A DNA stretch of 64,000 bases from Brevibacillus brevis (GCF_900637055.1 NZ_LR134338.1:5291001-5355000), one strand, 5' to 3'; numbered from the stretch's first letter, positions 51,040 to 60,491 are shown. The notes: generated by a model from the letters alone, not told the origin. Program-made: numbers and translations.

Positions 51040-52791
51040 TCACCCGCTTTCTGTCAGCGTCGCTTCAATCTGCTGTTTCTCGAATTGTTCTTTATACCAT
51101 CCGCCCAGCTCCAATAGCTGAGCATGTGTACCTTCCTCGACGATTCGTCCTTCGTCTATGACGAGAATCCAATCTGCATGCTGGACGGCCGATAAGCGAT
51201 GTGTGGTGATCAGTGTTGTTTTGCCTGCACGCTCCCGGCGAATATTCGCGATCATCTCCGCTTCGGTTTTGCCATCCACCGCTGACATGGCATCATCGAG
51301 AATCAAGATTTCCGGATTGACCAAAAGAGCTCGGGCAATCGATACCCGCTGTTTTTGTCCGCCTGAAAGGGCTACGCCTTTTTCACCAACGAGTGTTTGC
51401 AAGCCTTCGGGCAATAGCTGCACATCCCGAGCAAATGCTGCCTGCTTCAACACTTCCTGTAATTGTTCTTCTGTTGCCTCGTTGTTCCCGAACAAGATGT
51501 TTTCGCGGACTGTCTTCGAGAACAGAATCTGCTCCTGCGGTACATAGCCGATCCAGCTCTTGATGTTATCCAGACTGATCTGTTCTAACGCCTCTCCCGA
51601 AACACTGATGGCTCCCCGTCCTACCGGATATTCGCGAAGCAGCTGCCGCACCAGCGTGGATTTCCCGCTTCCCGTACGCCCGACGATTCCTAGCGTCTGA
51701 CCCCGGCCAAGAGTAAAGGAGACATCCACTAGTTGGTCAACCTGCGCAGATGGATAGCGGAATGTCACGGAATCAAACCGAATGACTTCTGGTACTGCCA
51801 CATGTACCGGTCTGTCGTGATCCGTCACATCGGCTTCATAAGCCAAGGTTTCATTGACCCGATCCAGCGAGGCACTTCCTCTTTGCATCACATTGATCAA
51901 TTCACCAATCGCAAACATCGGCCAAATGAGCATCCCGAGATAGACGTTGAACGAGACCAGCTCTCCCAAGGTCAGTTCTCTTTGGAACACGAGGTATCCA
52001 CCGTAGATCAAGCCGATCATATAACTGATTCCAACCAATATTTTGACGGTCGGCTCAATCAACGAATCGATTCTCGCCACATCGATATTTTTTTGATACA
52101 CTTCATGTGTTTTTTGGCGAAAGCGTTCCTGATCCGCCATCTCCTGTACGTAAGCTCGAATCACGCGAACCCCAGAGACGGATTCCAGCACACGGTCATT
52201 CAGCTCGCCGAACGAGGTTTGTGCGGTTGAAAATCGCTCGTGAATTTTTTTCCCATACTGCTTGATGATATAGGCCATAAACGGCAATGGAAGGATCGCC
52301 GCCAAAGTCAGCTTCCAACTGATCAGAAAGCCCATCGTCAGGACAATTGCCCCTGTAAAGGATAACGAATCCACCATCGTCAAAATCCCGAAGCCTGTCG
52401 TCATCGAGACAGCCTTGAGGTCATTTGTCGCCCGCGCCATCAGATCACCGGTGCGATTGCGCTGATAAAACGTTGGCGTCATCCGCAAAAAATGCGTCAT
52501 GAGCTTCGACCGTAACGTCCGCTCCGCCAGAAACGCTCCCCCAAACAGCTGGCGAATCCAGATAAAATTGACCCAATAAATAGCGACAGACAATACACCG
52601 AAAAACAGCAAAATGGATACCAGCCGCTCGCCAGTCAGCGTCCCCAGGTGAATCTCATCAATAGCCACCCCGATGATTTTTGGAGGGATAATCTCCAGTA
52701 AGCCGCCCAGAATCAATAGCAGAATAGCGACCGTATAACGTTTCCAATGCTCCTTGAAAAACCAATCAAGCTTTGCCAAAACCGAGAACAT
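51040..52791 (-). CDS. bmrC: ABC multidrug exporter half-transporter, BmrC/YheI-like
   Basis: A 583-residue half-transporter with a six-helix membrane domain and a nucleotide-binding domain carrying Walker A GRTGSGKSTL, signature LSGGQKQR and Walker B LILDDAMSAVD. The aspartate after the Walker B Asp replaces the catalytic glutamate (ILDDAMS), as in the degenerate site of BmrC. ATG 52791 sits behind GAGGGGAG. An attenuator region with a leader ORF is located upstream, matching ribosome-controlled induction by drugs known for bmrCD in B. subtilis. Confidence 0.9.
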   Translation of the reverse strand: MFSVLAKLDWFFKEHWKRYTVAILLLILGGLLEIIPPKIIGVAIDEIHLGTLTGERLVSILLFFGVLSVAIYWVNFIWIRQLFGGAFLAERTLRSKLMTHFLRMTPTFYQRNRTGDLMARATNDLKAVSMTTGFGILTMVDSLSFTGAIVLTMGFLISWKLTLAAILPLPFMAYIIKQYGKKIHERFSTAQTSFGELNDRVLESVSGVRVIRAYVQEMADQERFRQKTHEVYQKNIDVARIDSLIEPTVKILVGISYMIGLIYGGYLVFQRELTLGELVSFNVYLGMLIWPMFAIGELINVMQRGSASLDRVNETLAYEADVTDHDRPVHVAVPEVIRFDSVTFRYPSAQVDQLVDVSFTLGRGQTLGIVGRTGSGKSTLVRQLLREYPVGRGAISVSGEALEQISLDNIKSWIGYVPQEQILFSKTVRENILFGNNEATEEQLQEVLKQAAFARDVQLLPEGLQTLVGEKGVALSGGQKQRVSIARALLVNPEILILDDAMSAVDGKTEAEMIANIRRERAGKTTLITTHRLSAVQHADWILVIDEGRIVEEGTHAQLLELGGWYKEQFEKQQIEATLTESG

Positions 52792-52898
52792 CCGTGTTTC
52801 TCCCCTCTCTTTAGCTGGGTGGGTGACCTTATAAAGAGGCCAAAAAAAGACATATCGCCCGTAAGCAACATGCCTTTTCCTTAACAAAAATAGAAAAA

Positions 52899-52967
52899 GC
52901 GCAAGTTACGAAAAATGTAACCTACGCCATGTTAACGAGATCAAAAAAACGATACTACGCTCGTATC
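52899..52967 (-). promoter_or_regulatory. Attenuator hairpins upstream of the BmrCD-like genes
   Basis: Two stem-loops read on the reverse strand: GATAC...GTATC (52951-52967) followed by GTTTTTTTG, and GCGTAGGTTAC...GTAACTTGCGC (52899-52927) followed by TTTTTCTATTTTT. Both look like terminators. The first contains the stop codon of the leader ORF at 52955-53029. Confidence 0.7.
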
Positions 52968-53029
52968 AATGGTGGGGTTACGTCATGTATGCCGTTGTAT
53001 GAATGACCCATGCGTACAATTCTTTTCAT
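52955..53029 (-). CDS. Leader peptide (24 residues) of the BmrCD-like operon
   Basis: The peptide MKRIVRMGHSYNGIHDVTPP-LIRA is coded from ATG 53029, with AAGGTGG seven bases upstream, an excellent ribosome site. Its TAG stop falls inside the first terminator hairpin. That fits ribosome-mediated attenuation: a ribosome stalled by an antibiotic in the leader would change folding and let transcription reach the transporter genes, as shown for bmrB in B. subtilis. It is short enough to be missed by gene callers. Confidence 0.65.
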   Translation of the reverse strand: MKRIVRMGHSYNGIHDVTPPLIRA

Positions 53030-53217
53030 GACTAGCCCACCTTTCCATTAATATTTTGAATTTCCAATAAATACATTCTGAACTTTACCATTCTTGCGGA
53101 TACATTGTCAACTAATCTTTTCGCTAGCCCTTTTTGTACATGCTCAATCCGCGTTGGACAAACGTACAAGCCATGTATGAGCAATAAAAATATTGTAGAA
53201 AGTAGGAGGTGATTACT

Positions 53218-53643
53218 ATGACATTGAGGTTTCGAGCTTTTTTGCGAGGCTCTGAAGAGGTTCCGCCAGTCCGAACAAATGCAACAGGTACTACTAGCTT
53301 TCGATTAAGTCAGAATAAACAACGACTCGATTTTCGATTGGTCGTAAACAATTTGCGGAATTTCACGGAAGCTCATATTCATGTTGGGGCCAGAGGAGTA
53401 AATGGACCTGTTGTTGTATTCTTGTTTGGTCCTGTAACGCGTGGTATCAGTGTGAATCGGGGTGTTGTGACTGGTTCCATTACTCAAGCTGATCTGGTTG
53501 GTCCTTTGCAAGGCAGACCCCTGTCAGAATTGATTCGGCTCATGAAGAACGGGCAAACGTATGTAAACGTGCACACAACGCAAAATCCGGATGGAGAGAT
53601 TCGCGGTCAAATCAGACGTGCCCTCCGTCGCAATAAGAAGTAG
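53218..53643 (+). CDS. CHRD-domain protein
   Basis: The 141-residue protein is a single CHRD domain: FRAFLRGSEEVPPVRTNATGT at the start, THE-like HIHVGARGVNGPVVVFLF in the middle and YVNVHTTQNPDGEIRGQI at the end. CHRD domains occur in chordin and in many secreted bacterial proteins of unclear function. No signal peptide is visible, so location is uncertain. AGGAGGTGA five bases before ATG 53218 sets the start; the GTG at 53209 lies in that site. Confidence 0.88.
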   Translation: MTLRFRAFLRGSEEVPPVRTNATGTTSFRLSQNKQRLDFRLVVNNLRNFTEAHIHVGARGVNGPVVVFLFGPVTRGISVNRGVVTGSITQADLVGPLQGRPLSELIRLMKNGQTYVNVHTTQNPDGEIRGQIRRALRRNKK

Positions 53644-53650
53644 ATGAACG

Positions 53651-53696
53651 AACACCCCTTGTCTTTGGTGCTACACGCAGGCAAGGGGTGTTTTCT
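53651..53696 (+). terminator. Terminator of the CHRD gene
   Basis: AACACCCCTTG / CAAGGGGTGTT stem followed by TTCTTAGTGTTTTT. Confidence 0.85.
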
Positions 53697-53766
53697 TAGT
53701 GTTTTTGCTTGCGAACTTTTTTTGGTATGATTATCCTCATGAAGCTCATTCAGGAGGCCATTTATT

Positions 53767-55125
53767 TTGTTATCATCCAATCAAAAGCGTCGATTGACAT
53801 CTGTTCAAATCATCGTGTTCGCCTACGTTGGGCTCATCCTGATCTCAGCGTTTCTTCTGTCATTGCCGTTTTTTCACTTGCCGGGAGTCTCTCTTTCTTT
53901 TATTGACTCTTTGTTTACCGCGGCGAGTGCCATCAGCGTTACCGGGCTTACTGTCATTACCATTCATGAGGTTTTCAACCAGTGGGGAATCTTGTTTCTT
54001 ACGTTGCTCTTCCAGGTTGGCGGGGTCGGAATCATGACACTCGGAACGTTCATCTGGATCCTCATGGGTCAAAAAATCGGACTGGAACAGCGCATCTGGA
54101 TCGCGACGGACCACAACCGGTCCACTTTGTCCGGTCTGGTCGACCTGATGCGCAATATTCTCGTGATTGCGCTCATGATTGAGCTGGTGGGAACCATCCT
54201 GTTAGGCAGTCATTTTATTTACGCCGGCTACTACGATGACTGGTACACCGCGTTCTACCACGGTTACTTTGCCTCTGTCAGTGCTTTTACCAATGCCGGG
54301 TTTGACCTGCACGGAAATTCCATGCTCGACTTTACCCACGATTACGTATTTCAGACCATCGTGATGATCTTGATTATTTGTGGGGCGATCGGGTTTCCCG
54401 TACTCGTGGAGCTGAGAACGTATTTTTCCTATCGCCGTGCAAAAGTGCGTTTCACCTTTTCACTTTTCACCAAGATTACGACACTGACGTTCTTTTCCTT
54501 GATCGTCATTGGAGCCCTGCTCATTTTCGTTTTTGAACGGAATCAGTTTTTGGCCGATAAGACCTGGCATGAAATGCTGTTCTATTCGTTGTTCCACTCC
54601 GTCTCTTCGCGAAGCGGCGGCTTGGCTACGATGGATATCAGCCTCTTGTCGACCACAACACTCATCATGCTCTCCGGGATGATGTTCATTGGCGCCTCCC
54701 CGAGCAGCGTGGGCGGGGGGATACGGACCACGACGTTCTTCGTCCTGATTGCCTCGGTTTTTGCCAACATGCGTGGCTACAAGGAAGTAAAGGTGTTCGG
54801 GAGAGAGCTGGTTGATGAGGACATTCAGCGCTCCTTCATCGTCTTTTTCATCGCGATTATCCTGGTGTTCACGTCGGTCATGCTGCTCGTCTGGCTGGAG
54901 GATTTACCTTTCCAACACGTCTTGTTCGAGGTCTGCTCTGCTTTTGGTACGACCGGATTGTCTACCGGGATTACGGCTCAGATGGGCATAGGCGGCAAGC
55001 TCATCCTGATTATTACGATGATGATCGGACGTATCGGGATTATCAATTTGCTCCTTTTCTTGAAGCGCAATGACCGAATCGTACGCTACCATTATCCGAA
55101 AGAACGCATCATCATTGGTCAATAA
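53767..55125 (+). CDS. ktrB: Trk/Ktr-type potassium uptake membrane protein (KtrB-like)
   Basis: A 452-residue K+ translocating subunit with four M1-P-M2 repeats. Filter-type glycines occur in ASAISVTGLTVI, SVSAFTNAGFDLHG, HSVSSRSGGLATMD and CSAFGTTGLSTGI, one per repeat. It needs a cytoplasmic KtrA/C partner, which is not adjacent. The start is TTG 53767, with AGGAGG in front. A second convergent gene shares its terminator. KtrB versus KtrD cannot be decided. Confidence 0.92.
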   Translation: MLSSNQKRRLTSVQIIVFAYVGLILISAFLLSLPFFHLPGVSLSFIDSLFTAASAISVTGLTVITIHEVFNQWGILFLTLLFQVGGVGIMTLGTFIWILMGQKIGLEQRIWIATDHNRSTLSGLVDLMRNILVIALMIELVGTILLGSHFIYAGYYDDWYTAFYHGYFASVSAFTNAGFDLHGNSMLDFTHDYVFQTIVMILIICGAIGFPVLVELRTYFSYRRAKVRFTFSLFTKITTLTFFSLIVIGALLIFVFERNQFLADKTWHEMLFYSLFHSVSSRSGGLATMDISLLSTTTLIMLSGMMFIGASPSSVGGGIRTTTFFVLIASVFANMRGYKEVKVFGRELVDEDIQRSFIVFFIAIILVFTSVMLLVWLEDLPFQHVLFEVCSAFGTTGLSTGITAQMGIGGKLILIITMMIGRIGIINLLLFLKRNDRIVRYHYPKERIIIGQ

Positions 55126-55132
55126 AGGAAAG

Positions 55133-55173
55133 GAAATCCCCCACAGCTATGTAGCGGTTGGGGGATTTTTTTC
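55133..55173. terminator. Bidirectional terminator
   Basis: AAATCCCCCA...TGGGGGATTTTTTT between the KtrB-like gene and the convergent 55147 gene, partly overlapping the latter's stop. Confidence 0.8.
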
Positions 55174-55446
55174 GAGAATCAAAAAGCTGGCAGAGGACAG
55201 GTCTGGATATTTCTGCTCAACGGTTCGTGTAATGGTGAAATCACTGTACTTTTTCAAGTAACGCAAGATGTCGCGATCTTTGATCATGTCGACGACCTGG
55301 GGTTCTGTCCCATCCGTTACCTTCGTGTAGAGAATGACATGCTTTTTAGCACAAGAGAAGATGTCAACCAATGTTTTTTCAAAGTCTTCCTCATCATCCT
55401 CCCAGTATTTCCGGTAATCAAAAGCGACTTGATTTTCCGTACTCAT
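55147..55446 (-). CDS. Small protein, possibly a truncated class I methyltransferase piece
   Basis: A 99-residue acidic protein. The segment FEKTLVDIFSCAKKHVILYTKVTDG resembles the post-catalytic strand region of some SAM-dependent methyltransferases (in which a sensed 'FSxSxxYVIIYSS' pattern is usual). It lacks the SAM-binding motif, so it is either a remnant or a stand-alone small protein. ATG 55446 has GGGGAAG upstream; the longer frame is unsupported. I cannot assign a function. Confidence 0.5.
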   Translation of the reverse strand: MSTENQVAFDYRKYWEDDEEDFEKTLVDIFSCAKKHVILYTKVTDGTEPQVVDMIKDRDILRYLKKYSDFTITRTVEQKYPDLSSASFLILEKNPPTAT

Positions 55447-55519
55447 GGTGAGCTTCCCCACTTTCTGCCTGCGAAAATGATGTGTCGCTGCACAGTTTAT
55501 GCGCGTGAAGGATTTTGAT

Positions 55520-55560
55520 GAAAAAAGCTCCGCCAAGTCATGTTGGCGAAGCCTTTCTTA
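55520..55560 (-). terminator. Terminator of the YfcC/amidohydrolase operon
   Basis: Reverse strand CGCCAA...TTGGCG with GGCTTC/GAGCTT flanks, followed by TTTTTTC, 15 bases past the transporter stop. Confidence 0.8.
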
Positions 55561-55575
55561 TTATCGAATGTTGGA

Positions 55576-56988
55576 TTAATACGGGCCCCAGTTAATCAAG
55601 ACCCCGATCACGATAAACACAATGGAGAGAGCTGTCCATACCGCTGTGAGCGGAAGCATGAACTTCAGCCACTTGCCGTAGGAGATGCCACTCATCGCCA
55701 AAATACTCATCAGAACACCTGAGGTCGGGTTAATGCAGTTGACCACACCTTCTCCGAGCATCAGCGCCTCTACTGCTACCTGACGAGTAATGCCCATCAG
55801 GTCAGCCAATGGTGCCAACAACGGCATCAGCATAACAGCTTCACCTGAACCGGACGAAATCAAGAAATGCAGCCCGGCGCTTCCCAGGAACATCCCAATC
55901 GCGCCTGCCATCGGTGAGAGCGGCTCCAGAATGGTAGCAAGCCCGTACACGATAGTATCGAGGAACTTCCCATCTTCCAAAATGACCGTGACCGCACGTG
56001 CCATACCCACAATCAAAGCCCCATAAATCAGCCCCTGACAGCCTTTTAAAAACGTTTTGGCGATATCGTTGCCGCTCATCTTGTTGAGCAAGCCTACTCC
56101 GATCGCAATGAAAATAAAGATTCCGGACATCTCGTTAACGTCCCATTTGAACAAGATCGTGCAGACGATAAAACCAATCAGAACGATTCCCGTAAACGCC
56201 AAGATCAATTTGTGACGAGTAGTAAAATCAACATTTTTCGTGTCTACTTCCATCGTGGTTGAACCACTATCAGAAGGAAAGAGCTCGTCCCCCAAGATAC
56301 TCTTGTTTTGACGAACCTTGCGCGCGTAACGCCCGATGTACAAAATGGTGACGATCACAAACGTAACATAAATGATGGTGCGGTAGCCGATACCTGAAAA
56401 CAGTGGCAGCTCCGCAATTTCTTGGGACAAGCCCAGCGTTCCCGGAAAAGCAATGGTCGTATTGAATCCAGCATACACACCCAGATAAATCAGAGCCACG
56501 CCGAAGATCGCATCCATTTTCATCGCTCTCGCTATCATGATGCCCAGCGGAACGAAAGCAATGACGGAGTTGACGATGACACCCAACGTACCCAGTACAG
56601 AAAAAACGGAAGTGATCAAAATAACCAGCAGCCACTCTCTATTTCCTAATTTTCGGACCATGGTTAGAATCGCTGCGTTGAGTGCACCTGTCTTATCCAA
56701 AACAGCCAAAGCACCGCCTGTGAACAGAACGAGGAAGATGATCGGCGCGCCTTTGACCATCCCTGTCTGGATCGCGGTAAAAAACTCGATAAAGCCCGTA
56801 GGATTCGGCTCCACCGCATGGTAGCTACCCGGGACAACCGTCGTCACATTGCCGTTTTTTACACGGTCAAATTCTCCTGTGGGGACCACATAGGTAGCCA
56901 GCGCACATAGAAGTAAGATGCAAAACAAAAGGACGTAGGCGTCTAACCGAAATAAGCTTTTCTTTTTTAGTTGCTTGCTCTCTGTCAT
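55576..56988 (-). CDS. YfcC-family transporter (C4-dicarboxylate/basic amino acid type)
   Basis: A 470-residue polytopic carrier with about 12 helices in the YfcC/DcuC-like ion transporter superfamily. IVVPTG-like ATYVVPTGEFDRV at the first loop, LFTGGALAVLDKTGAL and INPTSGVLMSILAMSGISYGKWLKF at the end are typical. It probably imports an acidic or peptide-like substrate that the co-encoded M20 amidohydrolase then splits. It lies 30 bases after that gene in the operon controlled by the sigma-54 promoter. Confidence 0.87.
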   Translation of the reverse strand: MTESKQLKKKSLFRLDAYVLLFCILLLCALATYVVPTGEFDRVKNGNVTTVVPGSYHAVEPNPTGFIEFFTAIQTGMVKGAPIIFLVLFTGGALAVLDKTGALNAAILTMVRKLGNREWLLVILITSVFSVLGTLGVIVNSVIAFVPLGIMIARAMKMDAIFGVALIYLGVYAGFNTTIAFPGTLGLSQEIAELPLFSGIGYRTIIYVTFVIVTILYIGRYARKVRQNKSILGDELFPSDSGSTTMEVDTKNVDFTTRHKLILAFTGIVLIGFIVCTILFKWDVNEMSGIFIFIAIGVGLLNKMSGNDIAKTFLKGCQGLIYGALIVGMARAVTVILEDGKFLDTIVYGLATILEPLSPMAGAIGMFLGSAGLHFLISSGSGEAVMLMPLLAPLADLMGITRQVAVEALMLGEGVVNCINPTSGVLMSILAMSGISYGKWLKFMLPLTAVWTALSIVFIVIGVLINWGPY

Positions 56989-57018
56989 AAGGTAACCCCC
57001 TGCGTATGTAGCGGTTCT

Positions 57019-58161
57019 CTAAGAATGTTGGGCTGCTTCATAAATCGCAGCTGTCATGATTTTTGCCCCATAAATCAAGGCATCTGTCTGAAAAGTCATC
57101 TGTGGATGATGCAAAACAGGTGTGAGCCCACATCCCAAACCAATCATCGTGGTAGCCAGCTCAGGGCGGTGAATCGCGTAAAAATGGAAGTCCTCTCCGC
57201 CTGGTGTCACACATATATCGGCAATTTTGTCCTCACCCAACACTTGCCCAATTGCCTTTTTGGCTACTTGGATCATGTTCGCATTGGCGACCGCTGCCGG
57301 CGTGACTCCCGACCATTCCCACTCCACATCCATGCCCGTCAAAGCCCCTGTCTGACTCATGGCATGCTCGGTTTTTCTCCGCAATTCTGCCATGCCTTCA
57401 TTGGACTGTGCACGTACATCGAGGCTAAAGGTCGCTCGATCAGGGATAACGTTTACCGTTTCTCCCCCTGCTTGCAATTGAGTCATCTTCACGGAAAAAG
57501 AGCATCCGTCTTGCAGGCGAATGTTTTGCAACGCAAAAACCAAAAACGAAGCGGCTTCGATAACATTTTTTCCGAGCGCCGGACGTGCTCCGTGTGCTTG
57601 CAGACCTGTAATCGTCCCTCTGATGGAGCTAGACGATCCATGCAAAATCGCTGGAGCAGCACTACCATACGGGACTTCCATTTCCGGGCGCAGATGGACG
57701 CCGATCAGCTTTGTCACGCCTTCGAGGGCACCATCCTTCATCATCTGCAAGGCTCCGCCCATCTTCTCTTCAGCAGGCTGGAATAGAAAGCGCATCGTTT
57801 TCGGCGGCACCGCTCCGCTTGCTTGAATAGCAAGGGCGCTGTAGAGAGCCAGTGTCGAGTGAGCATCGTGTCCGCATGAATGATTCGGTCTCACCACGCC
57901 ATCCACTTCCTGTACGAGTGCATCCATATCCGCACGCAAAGCCACGATTTCAGCACTCTCTCCAGGAATCTCAGCATAAAAGCCGTGGTGCCCCTCGAAG
58001 CGTGTGACGGCAATACCAGCCGCCTCCAAGCGTTCCTGCAAATATTTCGCCGTTTTCTCCTCGTGCCAGCTCGGCTCCGCCAATTGATGCAAATCTTTGT
58101 ATGTTTGCACTATTCCGTCGCGATGCTCGTCCATGTATACGAACGGATTCATCCGATTCAT
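57019..58161 (-). CDS. M20-family amidohydrolase (N-acyl amino acid / carboxypeptidase type)
   Basis: The 380-residue M20D-type metal hydrolase has the zinc-binding SCGHDAHST (with HD), the catalytic PAEEKMGGA glutamate pair, ITGLQAHGARPALGKN and GGEDFHFYA near the end. The family cleaves N-acyl amino acids, hippurate or aminobenzoyl-glutamate. The partner transporter and the sigma-54 promoter suggest a catabolic unit induced by its substrate. ATG 58161 is close to AGGGAGG; ATG 58152 is an alternative. Confidence 0.88.
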   Translation of the reverse strand: MNRMNPFVYMDEHRDGIVQTYKDLHQLAEPSWHEEKTAKYLQERLEAAGIAVTRFEGHHGFYAEIPGESAEIVALRADMDALVQEVDGVVRPNHSCGHDAHSTLALYSALAIQASGAVPPKTMRFLFQPAEEKMGGALQMMKDGALEGVTKLIGVHLRPEMEVPYGSAAPAILHGSSSSIRGTITGLQAHGARPALGKNVIEAASFLVFALQNIRLQDGCSFSVKMTQLQAGGETVNVIPDRATFSLDVRAQSNEGMAELRRKTEHAMSQTGALTGMDVEWEWSGVTPAAVANANMIQVAKKAIGQVLGEDKIADICVTPGGEDFHFYAIHRPELATTMIGLGCGLTPVLHHPQMTFQTDALIYGAKIMTAAIYEAAQHS

Positions 58162-58212
58162 CATCCTCCCTGATGTCTATCTCTAGTATCTCGTTTTGCT
58201 CTACCGGATGTA

Positions 58213-58230
58213 TAGCAAGAATTGTGCCAA
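58213..58230 (-). promoter_or_regulatory. Sigma-54 promoter of the amidohydrolase-YfcC operon
   Basis: Reverse strand TTGGCACAATTCTTGCTA has the invariant GG and GC ten bases apart and matches the consensus closely. It is 52 bases before the amidohydrolase start and faces away from the divergent sigma-54 activator gene at 58373. Confidence 0.9.
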
Positions 58231-58372
58231 TACTGTATTGTTATAAAAGTTAAGCATTTCTGAACAATTATAGATTTTTTAGGTTATAATATAGGTTGTT
58301 TTTTGTTGATAATCCCTCCAATATTTCCACCCAAATCAAAAAGCTATTCGGCAGATATAAAGGAGTCGCATC

Positions 58373-60472
58373 ATGATAAAACAGAACCCATGCATCTTAT
58401 TGATGACCCGGCTGGAGACGATCAGCCTGCTGTTTGCAAACACGCTCACGTCTTTTTTCGGCGACCGCTTGGACATCATTCGAAACCACATGCAAGAACG
58501 GCTTCACCCGAGTGTGTACGATGAAGTTGATCTCATCCTCGTTTCGGACACGAGTCTCTTGCACGATCAGCCAGTACCTCCGTCAGACATCCCCGTGCTG
58601 CTAGCAAGGCGCACGATTGACATTAACAAACTGGATCAACTCATGGACTTGCCGCCAGGAACACGCTGTCTATTTGTTTCCAACTCCATCGAAATGGTAG
58701 AAGGCGCGATTGAGCTCTTGTTTCATCTCGGATTCTCTCATCTTGCATTTGTGCCGTACGTACCTGATACCGAGACTCCGCTTCCTGAAAAAGATCAAAT
58801 AGATGTCGCAGTCTGTCATGGGCTCAGGGAGCTGATTCCTGCTCATTTTGAAAACGTCATTGAGTTGGGGCACCGCCCTTTGGATTTGACGACGATCTTT
58901 GATATTTCGCGCCTGCTTGATCTGTCTCCGGATAAGGCAAACCTGTACACGGCTGATTTCATCAGTGATTTCGTCCATATCGGGCGCAAGCTGACCAACT
59001 CGGTACACAATGAACGGAAGCTGAATGAAAAGCTGAGCTCCATTTTAAATGCCGTTCATGAAGGCATCATTGGCACAGATGCCACAGGGCATATCACTGT
59101 GCTGAACAAAGAAGCCGAGAAAATTTTGCAAATGACTGAAGCAACTTGTATCGGGCGAAATGTAGCGGAGGTCATTCCCGAATTTCTCATTTTGGAAGTA
59201 GTCGAGTCACACACGGAAGTAACGAAGCAAGTATTGGAATTCCGCGATTTGTACCTCTTGGTTACCAAGATTCCCACGTTCTTGGATGATCAGTTTCTTG
59301 GCGCGGTCATTACCTTTCAGGACGTGACGAAGGTACAGCAGATCGAACAGGAAATACGGACGAAAAGTGCCAATCTCGGACTGATGACCAAGTATTCGTT
59401 TGACAATATCATCGGCAAAAGCCCGTCCATTCAGACCAACAAGCGAGTGGCGACCAAGCTGGCCGAAAGCGACTTTACGATTCTCATCACAGGGGAAAAC
59501 GGAACCGGGAAGGAAGTTTTCGCCCAAGCCATCCATCAACACTCGACGCGCCGTGACGGTCCGTTCGTCCCCGTCAATTTTGCAGGACTGACCGAGAGCT
59601 TGGTTGAGAGCGAATTGTTCGGATACGAGGAAGGTTCTTTTACCGGAGCACGAAAAGGCGGAAAGATGGGACTATTCGAGCTGGCTCACAACGGGACCAT
59701 TTTTCTGGACGAGATTGGGGATGCCCCACTCAGCATCCAGGCGTCACTGCTTCGTGTTCTCCAGGAAAAGCAGGTCATGCGCGTAGGGGGCTATCGTGTC
59801 ATTCCAGTCAATGTCCGCGTCATCGCCGCTACCAATTGCAACCTGATGGAAATGGTCAAAAAAGGGACGTTTCGCGAGGATTTGTACTACAGACTGAACG
59901 TCCTGCCGTTGCACATCCAGCCACTGCGTGATCGTCCAGAGGATATTTTGGTGCTGATCGATTATTTTTTGCAGAAAAAAAAGCAGCGTCTGTCCTTCTC
60001 ACGGGAAGTGACGGAACAGCTGCTCCGTTACGATTGGCCAGGCAATATTCGCGAGCTGGAAAATTTCATTCACTATGCAGTCGTCATCGCAGAGGGGAAT
60101 CAGGTGGAGCTGGCTCATTTGCCGGAGCGTTTTTTTGCGGGGCATGTCTCTACTCAGCCACTTCTCTCTCACCGAGATGATACGCTGGAAGATACAATCC
60201 GGTATTTGTCCAGGCAAGGCTCCTTGGTAGATTACGCAGCGATCCTGCAAGTGCTGTCCGATTGCTACAAGCGTCAGGAGCGTATTGGACGCAGTGCCCT
60301 GCTCGCGAGAATGGAGAGTCCTACCCCCTTGACTGAAGCCCAAATCAGGCACAAGCTGACCGTGCTGGAACGCGCTGGGTGCGTCTCGATTGGAGTTAAG
60401 AAGCAAGGAACTCAGATTACTGCGTTTGGGCAGCAGGTGTTGGCGGCTGTGTTGATTAAGGACAAGGGATAA
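58373..60472 (+). CDS. Sigma-54-dependent activator with PrpR-type sensor and winged-helix-like tail
   Basis: The 699-residue enhancer-binding protein starts with a PrpR_N-like sensor (about 1-200), then a PAS domain (about 225-330), and a complete AAA+ core: GENGTGKEVFAQAIH (Walker A), GSFTGA in place of the usual GAFTGA loop, and FLDEIGD. Instead of the usual Fis-type HTH the C-terminus reads PTPLTEAQIRHKLTVLERAG, followed by a winged-helix-like strand, VSIGVKKQGTQITAFG. It probably activates the divergent 58213-58230 promoter. AAAGGAG precedes ATG 58373. The ligand is unknown. Confidence 0.9.
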   Translation: MIKQNPCILLMTRLETISLLFANTLTSFFGDRLDIIRNHMQERLHPSVYDEVDLILVSDTSLLHDQPVPPSDIPVLLARRTIDINKLDQLMDLPPGTRCLFVSNSIEMVEGAIELLFHLGFSHLAFVPYVPDTETPLPEKDQIDVAVCHGLRELIPAHFENVIELGHRPLDLTTIFDISRLLDLSPDKANLYTADFISDFVHIGRKLTNSVHNERKLNEKLSSILNAVHEGIIGTDATGHITVLNKEAEKILQMTEATCIGRNVAEVIPEFLILEVVESHTEVTKQVLEFRDLYLLVTKIPTFLDDQFLGAVITFQDVTKVQQIEQEIRTKSANLGLMTKYSFDNIIGKSPSIQTNKRVATKLAESDFTILITGENGTGKEVFAQAIHQHSTRRDGPFVPVNFAGLTESLVESELFGYEEGSFTGARKGGKMGLFELAHNGTIFLDEIGDAPLSIQASLLRVLQEKQVMRVGGYRVIPVNVRVIAATNCNLMEMVKKGTFREDLYYRLNVLPLHIQPLRDRPEDILVLIDYFLQKKKQRLSFSREVTEQLLRYDWPGNIRELENFIHYAVVIAEGNQVELAHLPERFFAGHVSTQPLLSHRDDTLEDTIRYLSRQGSLVDYAAILQVLSDCYKRQERIGRSALLARMESPTPLTEAQIRHKLTVLERAGCVSIGVKKQGTQITAFGQQVLAAVLIKDKG

Positions 60473-60491
60473 TTATGGTTGTCTTCCAACA

